Shown here: positions 1-6,342 of the stretch, one piece after another
Layout of the letters: every line of letters starts with the position of its first letter
Numbering within the stretch: the stretch's first letter is position 1
Source of the DNA: Ferrovibrio sp036381655
GTDB taxonomy: Bacteria; Pseudomonadota; Alphaproteobacteria; Ferrovibrionales; Ferrovibrionaceae
Length of the DNA stretch: 64,000 bases
Assembly (NCBI RefSeq): GCF_036381655.1
Contig: NZ_DASVCJ010000023.1
Span: 1-64,000, forward strand
Direction: 5' to 3'
Notes under the pieces: model-generated
The model's database searches: none
What the model was told of the DNA's origin: nothing
Seen by the model: only the letters and a program-made list of their open reading frames with translations
Position numbers and translations under genes: made by a program

Positions 1-96
1 AAGCATGCGCAAAGCGATATCGATCTTCTTCAGGTCAGACGCAGTGTCAGCGTCACCCTCGCTGTCCAGATCACCAGTTTGCTTCACGCGGATCAT
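1..96 (-). CDS. Partial hypothetical protein, cut by window start
   Basis: Reading the minus strand from an ATG at 96, 32 codons stay open to base 1. A good ribosome binding site (GAGGA) lies six bases upstream of that ATG. The visible N-terminus is polar and acidic (it begins MIRVKQTGDLDSEGD). It would be transcribed divergently from the toxin-antitoxin pair. No family can be recognised from so short a piece. The reading frame and ribosome site are seen; that it is a real gene is inference. Confidence 0.4.
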   Translation of the reverse strand, partial: MIRVKQTGDLDSEGDADTASDLKKIDIALRML

Positions 97-278
97 AACC
101 GTCCTCATCAGATTAGCGGTATGATAGCGCCTCGCCATGCAAACTACGTCTTCAAAGAGTCCCGTTTACGGCCTGCATTTTCGCACTAGATTGTTGACGG
201 TCATGGATGCATGATTGTCGCTACATCCCGTGATAATGTTGACAAGAAGTCGCGGAATTTTTCTTCGAGAAGGATTCA

Positions 279-560
279 ATGTCTTCGCTTGCCATGAAGA
301 CGGACGAAGCGCGTGAGCGCCTGGACGACCTCGTCACCAAAGTAGCTGAGGGTTCCCCTCAGGTGCTCCGTAATAATTTTGGGACAGAGGCGGTGCTGGT
401 ATCTAAACAGTATTTCGAGAAGGCAGAGTCTCTGATTAAATCCCGTCTCCTCTCGGGCGGATACGCTGGAGAGGAAGAGTCCGATCTGGAACGGGAACTG
501 AAGAATGTCCGGTCGCAACCGACACCTTCGACCAGCGGGAGAAAACAGTCCGGAGGGTGA
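279..560 (+). CDS. Phd/YefM-type antitoxin
   Basis: A 93-residue protein. Residues 1-55 resemble Phd/YefM antitoxins: an MKTDEARERLDDLV helix, then GTEAVLVSKQYFEKAESL, which matches the family's 'AVLVS..EYE.L' pattern. The C-terminal 35 residues are polar and would wrap the toxin. Antitoxins of this family neutralise the toxin and repress their own promoter. The start at 279 follows GAGAAGG at 268-273. It lies three bases before the PIN-domain toxin, the usual antitoxin-first order. The family call comes from motif resemblance only. Confidence 0.75.
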   Translation: MSSLAMKTDEARERLDDLVTKVAEGSPQVLRNNFGTEAVLVSKQYFEKAESLIKSRLLSGGYAGEEESDLERELKNVRSQPTPSTSGRKQSGG

Positions 561-563
561 CAT

Positions 564-1148
564 ATGTTCATCCTCGACACGGACGTTCTAAGCGCTACCC
601 ACAGGAAACGGCCCCCGCCGAGCTTAGTTGACTGGCTCACATCTCTTCCAACGTCTGACATCTGCACATCGGAAATCGTCATCACCGAGATCGAAGCTGG
701 GATTGCCCGCCTCATCGAGAAGGGATCGCCTGAGGCTGTCCCTGCTGTCCGATGGTTCGAAAAATCCATCCTGCCTATTGTCACCGTCATACCGTTCATG
801 CGGCCAGCCGGTAGCCTGTACTCTCGGATGGTCGCCATTCAGGATTTGCGTACGCTCGTGATCTTCGATCCTCGTAGCAGGAAGTCGCTTCCTGGGGCCG
901 ATCTGATGATTGCCGCTACAGCCATTTCAATTGGTGCGCCAGTCGCAACCCGAAACGTGCGTCACTTCCTGCGCATCCATGAATACTTCCAGCTTCCCGG
1001 ACTCTACGATCCGTTCACGGGGGCTTGGGCAATCGATCAAACAGGACAGTTGGAATTTCAGTTTGGAACGCCCGTCGAAGGAGGTTTCCGCCAACTCATC
1101 AGCGCGCACGAAGACCCCGATGGCGAGCAGTTGGCCTTCGTCGCGTGA
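564..1148 (+). CDS. VapC-like PIN-domain toxin with C-terminal extension
   Basis: A 194-residue PIN-domain ribonuclease, probably the toxin of the pair. The N-terminal strand FILDTDVLS supplies acidic residues D5 and D7. E42 and E44 lie in ITEIEAGI, and GADLMIAATA gives D113, followed by the typical VATRNVRHF. These match the metal-binding acids of VapC toxins, which cleave tRNA or other RNA. Ordinary VapC proteins are about 130-145 residues; this one continues roughly 45 residues beyond the PIN fold and has extra sequence around residues 92-110. It begins three bases after the antitoxin stop with CGGAGGG as ribosome site, so the two are co-translated. Confidence 0.75.
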   Translation: MFILDTDVLSATHRKRPPPSLVDWLTSLPTSDICTSEIVITEIEAGIARLIEKGSPEAVPAVRWFEKSILPIVTVIPFMRPAGSLYSRMVAIQDLRTLVIFDPRSRKSLPGADLMIAATAISIGAPVATRNVRHFLRIHEYFQLPGLYDPFTGAWAIDQTGQLEFQFGTPVEGGFRQLISAHEDPDGEQLAFVA

Positions 1149-1177
1149 GAGCTTTTGACAGGATAGCAAGAAAAATC

Positions 1178-1206
1178 TTGACAGTCGGAAACGTGATTCG
1201 TATAGT
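1178..1206 (+). promoter_or_regulatory. Strong sigma70-type promoter of the unknown module
   Basis: TTGACA (1178-1183) and TATAGT (1201-1206) are separated by exactly 17 bases. This is a near-consensus housekeeping promoter and the best in the accessory region. Transcription would start near 1213, about 165 bases before the first gene of the module. The hexamers are seen; activity is inferred. Confidence 0.7.
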
Positions 1207-1216
1207 GCTGCCCATC

Positions 1217-1300
1217 ATGAACGCGACCTCGGCATACACTCTCTCCCGCACTCAGCAGACGCTGAGCGCCGTCGCGTATTCGCTCGCCCTGATATCCTAA
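1217..1300 (+). CDS. Possible 27-residue leader peptide
   Basis: ATG at 1217 opens 27 codons ending at TAA 1298-1300, inside the leader between the promoter at 1178 and the hairpin at 1333. The peptide is rich in Ser, Thr, Ala and Leu and shows no run of a single amino acid. No clear ribosome site precedes it. It could be a leader peptide, or the stretch may be a small RNA and the frame accidental. Confidence 0.25.
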   Translation: MNATSAYTLSRTQQTLSAVAYSLALIS

Positions 1301-1332
1301 GCGCTGGCGTCGAAGGACGTCGGCCCTTACGC

Positions 1333-1356
1333 ATGCGCCAAATGGGCGCATTTTTT
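1333..1356 (+). terminator. Intrinsic terminator or attenuator in the leader
   Basis: ATGCGCC (1333-1339) pairs perfectly with GGCGCAT (1345-1351) around a five-base loop, and six T residues follow (1351-1356). It lies after the strong promoter and 24 bases before the first gene, so it would release a short RNA of about 145 nt unless read through. Its position suggests attenuation or a stand-alone small RNA. Confidence 0.65.
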
Positions 1357-1379
1357 GCGCCTAAATCAGGGTTTGAGTC

Positions 1380-1796
1380 ATGTCTTCCACTGCTTCCGAT
1401 TTCGAAAGTTTCGACTCCTCCTCAGCGCGCCCAGGCTGCGTGCTGGAAGCTCGTGCCGCGCAGATCGTGACGGTCAAAGCTTCCTGTGGCCTGGCGTTGC
1501 CTTTTGGCGCCGAGGCTCCGGTCTGGCTCACCTTCTATATCGAGAAGGGCACCGGCCGCGTTTTCGGCATTATGCCCGTGACCTCACCGGACGCACCGTC
1601 TCAGGTCAAACTGGGTCGTCTCATCGGCGCCGCTGCCGGAGAGGACGACGCAGTTTACCTCTTCGAAGCCAAGGCGGAGTTTCCGTTCGCATTGCTCCCC
1701 AGAGACGCAGTGGCGGATGAATTGAACCAGTCTCCTGCCGAAACTGGCAAAGTCTCGCGCGCCCAAACCTCCTCTGACAGCCGCTCGATAGCGTAG
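1380..1796 (+). CDS. Hypothetical protein, first gene of unknown module
   Basis: A 138-residue protein I do not recognise. The middle (about residues 20-105) alternates hydrophobic and polar residues, suggesting a small beta-rich domain (IVTVKASCGLALPFG, PVWLTFYIEKGTGRVFGI, DAVYLFEAKAEF). The last 35 residues are polar and Ser-rich, probably disordered. No signal peptide or membrane segment is visible. It follows the leader with the 1333 terminator and is separated from the next gene by a hairpin at 1821. As the first of six co-directional genes before tnsA it may belong with the transposon's function, but nothing in the sequence proves that. Confidence 0.6.
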   Translation: MSSTASDFESFDSSSARPGCVLEARAAQIVTVKASCGLALPFGAEAPVWLTFYIEKGTGRVFGIMPVTSPDAPSQVKLGRLIGAAAGEDDAVYLFEAKAEFPFALLPRDAVADELNQSPAETGKVSRAQTSSDSRSIA

Positions 1797-1820
1797 CAGC
1801 GCCCATCTGAGCTGCCGCCG

Positions 1821-1839
1821 CCCGGAATCCGATTCCGGG
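1821..1839 (+). other. Intercistronic hairpin
   Basis: CCCGGAAT (1821-1828) pairs perfectly with ATTCCGGG (1832-1839) around a three-base loop. No T-run follows, so it is more likely an mRNA processing or stabilising element between the first and second genes of the module than a terminator. Confidence 0.5.
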
Positions 1840-1870
1840 AACAGAGAACGTCTGTCTGAAGGAGACCACC

Positions 1871-2518
1871 ATGTCTATCACGTCCATGTTCTCAACCGAG
1901 AACATCCCCGCTTGGCAGGAAGCCCAGGCGCGGAAGAAGGAGTTCGAAGAGAAGCTCGCAAATCTCTCCGGGGGATTTGCCGACGAGGGTGCCGCGAAAC
2001 GCGTCCTTGAGAAGGTGTTCGAGGTCGGCGAACGGCCGGACCAGGTAGCGGCTGTCGAGGCTCGCTATTCGGTCGGCGAGCCGATGACCATCGATGATGC
2101 CATCGCGCTTCTCTACTCGCTGTTCGAGGACAAGTCGCTTACGGCGAGTGACTTCCTGGATGTCGTCAATGAGTTTCGCACCCGGCGATATGCACGGCTG
2201 TTCGAAGGTGTGGAGCGGCGTTCGCTGCCGATTAGGTCGGCTTCCATCCGACCCATCGTCGATGCCGGTGGGAGCGTGACCGGCTTCGAACTGGCCACCC
2301 GCTGGCTGGGCGCAGGCGCGCTTTGGATGAACATCGACCTGATTGACGAGCCTCGCCAAAGCTACCTCGTCAGTCTGCAGTCGTTCGATGATTCGGACGA
2401 ATGGCTGGACTGGCCAGAGAATCGCGAGGAGCTCCGCAAGGGGCCGAGCATCTTCGTCAATGGTCCTCCCTCGTCGGACGATGACTGGATTTTCCCTTTC
2501 GACATCGAGCGGGAGTAA
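1871..2518 (+). CDS. Hypothetical protein, unknown module gene 2
   Basis: A 215-residue protein of unrecognised family, highly acidic at its C-terminus (many Asp and Glu in the last 50 residues). The first 95 residues look mainly helical, with a charged stretch WQEAQARKKEFEEKLANL that could be a short coiled coil. Around 110-165 it appears to be mixed beta. No transmembrane segment or known catalytic motif is evident. The ATG at 1871 follows AAGGAGAC. The next gene starts six bases after its stop, so the two are probably co-translated. Confidence 0.65.
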   Translation: MSITSMFSTENIPAWQEAQARKKEFEEKLANLSGGFADEGAAKRVLEKVFEVGERPDQVAAVEARYSVGEPMTIDDAIALLYSLFEDKSLTASDFLDVVNEFRTRRYARLFEGVERRSLPIRSASIRPIVDAGGSVTGFELATRWLGAGALWMNIDLIDEPRQSYLVSLQSFDDSDEWLDWPENREELRKGPSIFVNGPPSSDDDWIFPFDIERE

Positions 2519-2524
2519 GGCGCC

Positions 2525-3178
2525 ATGACCATTATCAGGAAAACAGCAATGGCCGCGGTCAACGATAACGGCCCAATCCCGCCGACCCTCTTCATCAAGT
2601 GGGACCAGCTGATGTCCAGCGCGGAAATCCAGCGTGGGATGGCTCAGCTTGCCTGGAGGATGGGCTATCGGGCACGCGCTCTCTTCATGCCCACGAAAGC
2701 AGCTCCCGGGCTGATTGTCCCCCCGGAGGACTCCATCGTCGTGGCAATGGATGCGCGTCGCGATGAATACCGCGCGACCGCGGCCAATTCCAAGCTAAGC
2801 GGCACACTCAAGGTGATGCTTCCAAGCAACGATTGGACGGAAGAATCGGACCTCCTGGAAGCAGACATCTACCGTGCCGGTAAGGCTCTCGGCCTTTCAG
2901 TCATGCTCCTCACGTCCGCAGGGATGCCCGATGCAGTACGGCTTGAGAGCTTCTGGGCCATCTATGCCTGGACAGCTCCGGACCCGCGTCTCCCGGCTCA
3001 GGCTCGGAGTTCGTTCGAGATCGAGTTCCCCGTAGAGGCGCCCGACCCATTGTCGGTTGCCGGGATTCTGGCAGGCACCCGGTCCAATGCCCTTCGGTGG
3101 GTAGCAGCACCCGATTGCTACATCCCCATGACCAATCAACTCACCACCCAACCCCGCCGCACTCAGGAGGCCGCATAA
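2525..3178 (+). CDS. Hypothetical protein with the module's shared domain
   Basis: A 217-residue protein of unknown function. Its central part resembles the repeats in the genes at 3908 and 5084. A helix (AEIQRGMAQLAWRMGYRARA) leads into a strand with a Pro (LFMP), then a loop and a hydrophobic strand (SIVVAMDA). Later comes a second helix with a hydrophobic strand (GLSVMLLTSAG) and a final strand (FWAIYAWTAP). The similarity is weak and was judged by eye. The ATG at 2525 is six bases after the previous stop, and the stop overlaps the next start (TAATG). No membrane segment or cofactor motif is visible. Confidence 0.65.
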   Translation: MTIIRKTAMAAVNDNGPIPPTLFIKWDQLMSSAEIQRGMAQLAWRMGYRARALFMPTKAAPGLIVPPEDSIVVAMDARRDEYRATAANSKLSGTLKVMLPSNDWTEESDLLEADIYRAGKALGLSVMLLTSAGMPDAVRLESFWAIYAWTAPDPRLPAQARSSFEIEFPVEAPDPLSVAGILAGTRSNALRWVAAPDCYIPMTNQLTTQPRRTQEAA

Positions 3179-3870
3179 TGTCCAGCAGCTCAAGGAAAAA
3201 TCGCCCGCGCCGCACTCGCCAGGAACGCGAGTCGTTCATCCTGGAATGCGACCAAATCATCAACGAAGAAGCCCGTCTTAGGCTGCAGCGGCAAAGGAAC
3301 ACGTCATTCGATTCAATTTGGCTGACGTTTGAGGGCTTTCCTTGGACTTCTGTTGAAGAAGCCAAACGGAAGTTCGGCTCCAAGAGGCCGATGCGAATCT
3401 ATGAGCTTGCGGTCTTGCTCGAGGCATCGATGCTGAACCGCTATCCGCGCAAGCTTGCCAAGGCGGAGCAGCACCTTCGGAAGCTCATTGGCACCGTTGG
3501 CTTGTGCTACCCGGTTATCAATTCCCGACGAGTGCCGGAAACCTGCATCGACGTGTGGCTGACTTTCGATGTCGATGACGAAGGTAATGCAGTCGGACAT
3601 CGCTTCTGGCGCGACTGGAGGGGTGGCGCAATCAAGCTGCCTGTAAATCTGCTACCGCCTGGCACATCGGCTCTGGAAATCGAGTGGCTGCCTGCTGGTG
3701 TTCCCAGCACTGTCCTCTGTGACAACGCTGGTGACTTCCAATCGTGGCGGCTGAACGGATGCATCGAGATCGACCACGCGCCGCTCGACGTCATCCTCAT
3801 CGATGGCACTCGTCCAATGCTCAGCTCCGTAACTTACCGCACTGACGCGCAGAAACCGAGCAGCCACTGA
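3178..3870 (+). CDS. Hypothetical protein, unknown module gene 4
   Basis: A 230-residue protein I do not recognise. The start at 3178 overlaps the preceding stop (TAATG) and follows AGGAGG. The first 20 residues are very basic (MSSSSRKNRPRRTRQERE), which could contact nucleic acid. Residues 20-105 look helical. The rest seems beta-rich with repeated aromatic strands (SIWLTFEGFPW, CIDVWLTFDVD, RFWRDWRGGAI). There are no paired cysteines for a zinc finger and no membrane segments. Its tight coupling to the shared-domain gene upstream suggests a common complex, but that is inference. Confidence 0.65.
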   Translation: MSSSSRKNRPRRTRQERESFILECDQIINEEARLRLQRQRNTSFDSIWLTFEGFPWTSVEEAKRKFGSKRPMRIYELAVLLEASMLNRYPRKLAKAEQHLRKLIGTVGLCYPVINSRRVPETCIDVWLTFDVDDEGNAVGHRFWRDWRGGAIKLPVNLLPPGTSALEIEWLPAGVPSTVLCDNAGDFQSWRLNGCIEIDHAPLDVILIDGTRPMLSSVTYRTDAQKPSSH

Positions 3871-3907
3871 GAAAATCCACCACGCATAAATCGTAAGGAG
3901 AACTATT

Positions 3908-4969
3908 ATGACTTCAACTTCCCTCAACACGCGCGCCGAACTGGATGCCTTCGTCACAACGATGGCGCAGTCCCTGAACCTGGAAGGCAGGGTCCTCTGC
4001 TACCCGGGCGAGAGGCTTTCAACCGAAATGATGCTCAACCCGAACTGGGCAGTCCTCGCAATCAAGACGGGGATCCCGCTTCCGGAAAGTGAAACCGTGG
4101 GCATCTACCGCGTCCGCTTCCTCCCGGAGAATCGAGATAGGCCGCCGATCGTCAAATCGCGCCTGGAGGTGCAGCTCGGCAGATACATCAACCGCCTCGA
4201 GGCGGACGGCTTCCTGCGTGGCTTTGTTCGCGCCATTCACATGCCGGGCGATGAGGTTACGGCTCCTCCGGTGCCAACGAACGTGGCGCTGGTGGTGCTG
4301 AAGCCCTATCGGAACAGCCGTCCGGAGGAAGCGTCGGGCTCTATTGCTCTCAATCCAAACTCTTCGGACCGGAACGCGCGTATCAGCGAGAGTACACTGC
4401 TTGCCGCCCGGGAAGAACTGAAGAGCTTTCTCAAGTCTAAGGGTCGTACCCTTAGTAAGAAACGCCGTGTTCGACGGGAGCCCATCGCCACCAAAGCGGA
4501 TCTCGACGAATTCGTACGCAATTTGGCTGAGGCGACCAACCTGAAGGCGGAGGTACTCAGCTATCCCGGCGAGAAACTCGCTCAGGAGTACTCGGCTCAC
4601 CGGAACTGCGTCGTCCTCGCGGTGCGGACTGAAATCCCGACCGAGGTGAGCCCTGCATCTGACCGCTGGAATGTGGTCAAGGCACTTCCCGACCACCTCG
4701 ATAATGGGCCGCCGCGGCCTGCTTGGCCGGTTATTGAGCCCAGGCTCGGCCGATACTTCTGTGACCTGAATGGCGGAAGCCCGAACTACACGAGCGAGTT
4801 CAGGATGGTCCACATCCCGTTCCTGCCGAAGGACAGCGAGAAGGTGGACAAGAAGTACGCCCTTGTCGTCGTGACGGAGCCGGACGGCGGAGACCCTGAC
4901 GTTTGGCGCTATCCCTTCGGACGCAATCGACCGGTCCAGACTGGAGGTGAAGCGACAGCACTGAGTTAA
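3908..4969 (+). CDS. Hypothetical protein with a tandem duplicated domain
   Basis: A 353-residue protein of unknown function built from two copies of one domain. Copy 1 spans about residues 8-135 and copy 2 about 195-330, joined by a basic linker. Both begin T(R/K)A(E/D)LD.FV followed by L(C/S)YPGE(R/K)L, then a hydrophobic strand (WAVLAIKTGIP against CVVLAVRTEIP). Both end with RLGRY-like and 'HIP/HMP' segments and a last strand (ALVVLKP, ALVVVTEP). The linker contains KSKGRTLSKKRRVRRE, strongly basic, perhaps nucleic-acid binding. The gene follows TAAGGAG. The 5084 product carries a further diverged copy. No catalytic residues are recognised. Confidence 0.7.
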   Translation: MTSTSLNTRAELDAFVTTMAQSLNLEGRVLCYPGERLSTEMMLNPNWAVLAIKTGIPLPESETVGIYRVRFLPENRDRPPIVKSRLEVQLGRYINRLEADGFLRGFVRAIHMPGDEVTAPPVPTNVALVVLKPYRNSRPEEASGSIALNPNSSDRNARISESTLLAAREELKSFLKSKGRTLSKKRRVRREPIATKADLDEFVRNLAEATNLKAEVLSYPGEKLAQEYSAHRNCVVLAVRTEIPTEVSPASDRWNVVKALPDHLDNGPPRPAWPVIEPRLGRYFCDLNGGSPNYTSEFRMVHIPFLPKDSEKVDKKYALVVVTEPDGGDPDVWRYPFGRNRPVQTGGEATALS

Positions 4970-4983
4970 GACGTAATCGAATC

Positions 4984-5003
4984 GACCTCGGGTAACCGGG
5001 GTC
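4984..5003 (+). other. Intercistronic hairpin with GTAA loop
   Basis: GACCTCGG (4984-4991) pairs with CCGGGGTC (4996-5003), with one G-U pair, closing a GTAA loop of the stable GNRA type. No T-run follows. It lies between two genes of the unknown module and may stabilise or process the mRNA. Confidence 0.45.
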
Positions 5004-5083
5004 ACCAAAACTCACTCACGACCCGACCGGCTGAAATCACATCCGCCGGAACGAGGAAGCTATGCCCTGAAAGGGGGATCACT

Positions 5084-5569
5084 ATGGAACAGAACTTTGT
5101 GTCTACCGGCGAAATCGTCGCCATCGCCAAACGCGTCAGCCGACAGCTGCAGCGTAAGTGTACGTTGCTCTACGTACCTGGCCAGCCTGCAGGAACGCTC
5201 ACCTGTAGCTGGAAGAACTTCGTCATCGCGTTGGGTAACGATTACCCCAACAACACGCCCGCACGCAAGCGGAAGCCTTGGCGCAATCGCCTAGTCCTCA
5301 ATCCAGAAGCGGAGATTTACCGACCCGGACATATGAGCTTGCTCATGCGGCGGGTCGGCAAAGCCCTGCATGAGACAGGACTCCGCCATCTGGTTGTCCA
5401 TGAACCTGTTTCGGATTTCATCCCGAATATGCGGGCGCCGCACGACATGGTCGTCTTTGCCATGTCGGTTACGGACGATGAAATCGAGCAAATGAAATCC
5501 GATCAGTACATGGCGTTCTTTCGCCCTGCGCTGACGTCGTCACCCTCACAGCCGAAGATTTGCGCCTAA
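5084..5569 (+). CDS. Hypothetical protein with one copy of the shared domain
   Basis: A 161-residue protein of unknown function, essentially a single diverged copy of the domain duplicated in the preceding gene. A helix (EIVAIAKRVSRQLQRKC) leads to TLLYVPGQPAG, which lines up with the VLCYPGERLS segment. A hydrophobic strand follows (FVIALGNDYPN), and later a helix and strands (LRHLVVHEPVS, DMVVFAMSV). It has fewer acidic residues and a more basic middle (ARKRKPWRNR). The ATG at 5084 follows AAAGGGGG. It is the last gene before tnsA, 77 bases upstream of it. Confidence 0.65.
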   Translation: MEQNFVSTGEIVAIAKRVSRQLQRKCTLLYVPGQPAGTLTCSWKNFVIALGNDYPNNTPARKRKPWRNRLVLNPEAEIYRPGHMSLLMRRVGKALHETGLRHLVVHEPVSDFIPNMRAPHDMVVFAMSVTDDEIEQMKSDQYMAFFRPALTSSPSQPKICA

Positions 5570-5583
5570 CCATGCGTGAACAC

Positions 5584-5616
5584 TGAGCGCGGGAACCGGC
5601 TTGGCTCTCGCGCTCA
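5584..5616 (+). other. Intercistronic hairpin before tnsA
   Basis: TGAGCGCG (5584-5591) and CGCGCTCA (5609-5616) form a perfect eight-base stem. No T-run follows, so it is unlikely to end transcription. It may limit or process the message between the unknown module and tnsA. Confidence 0.45.
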
Positions 5617-5646
5617 AGCACCCAATCACATCAAAGGAGAATACAG

Positions 5647-6342
5647 ATGCCTAACCTAGCAGAGCAGTATCGCGACTTCAGAAAGCCGTATCTTGCCGGG
5701 CGACCTGTCCGCAAGGTCGTAACCAAGCGGAGGAAGCGTGCGACTGGCCTCGTTTCCAGCGTGAAGAACAACGGCTCGATTCCTTGGGAGTCCCAGATTG
5801 AAAGGGACAAAATCTACCTGCTCGAGACCGCCGCCGACGTGGAAGCGTATGAAGCGCAGCCCGAGGAATTTCACTACCAACTTGATGGTGAAATGCGCAG
5901 GTACTACCCGGACTTCCGGGTCACGTATTGGGACGGACGACGGGAAATCGTCGAAGTTAAGTGTCAGGCCGACGCTGATGATGAAGAGAACCGGCGTGCG
6001 TTCGAAGCAATCAGGAAAGCCTACGCCGAAAAAAACATCGAGTTCCGTGTCGTCACTGACACGGAGATCCGGAAGCAGCCCAGGCTCGACAACGCGATTG
6101 AGCTGCTGAAGTTCCGCGACTACCAGCCCAATAGCAGGCTGGCCTCCAAGGTCCGTCATCTCTTCGCCTTGCAGCCGCCCAAGACGCTGCAGGAGCTCGC
6201 CGACACTCTTCAGTTCGCCTCGTGGGGCGAACCGAAGCTGCTTGGAATGGCTGCACGCGGCCATTTCGGCATCGAACTCGATGCAATCCCACTCTGTCCC
6301 AAAAGTCCTGTTTTTCCCACCAACCCACTAGGAGCTCGCTAA
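5647..6342 (+). CDS. tnsA: TnsA-like endonuclease subunit of Tn7-type transposase
   Basis: A 231-residue protein. TnsA is the restriction-enzyme-like subunit that cuts the 5' strands at transposon ends, working with TnsB so that the element moves by cut-and-paste. The nuclease core is visible: acidic ESQIERDK at residues 48-55, YYPDFRV with D89, then IVEVK with E103 and K105, the E...D...(E/Q)xK order of the family. Residues 120-220 would form the C-terminal helical domain that binds TnsC. Start at 5647 follows AAAGGAG at 5633-5639. The stop overlaps the tnsB ATG (TAATG). Family confidence is high. Confidence 0.9.
   Translation: MPNLAEQYRDFRKPYLAGRPVRKVVTKRRKRATGLVSSVKNNGSIPWESQIERDKIYLLETAADVEAYEAQPEEFHYQLDGEMRRYYPDFRVTYWDGRREIVEVKCQADADDEENRRAFEAIRKAYAEKNIEFRVVTDTEIRKQPRLDNAIELLKFRDYQPNSRLASKVRHLFALQPPKTLQELADTLQFASWGEPKLLGMAARGHFGIELDAIPLCPKSPVFPTNPLGAR

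Noticed and set aside
216..243. TGTCG at 216 as the transposon left end
   Set aside because: It lacks the CCGGTTTTC-type repeats seen at the right end and is not preceded by CCCGA, the expected duplication.
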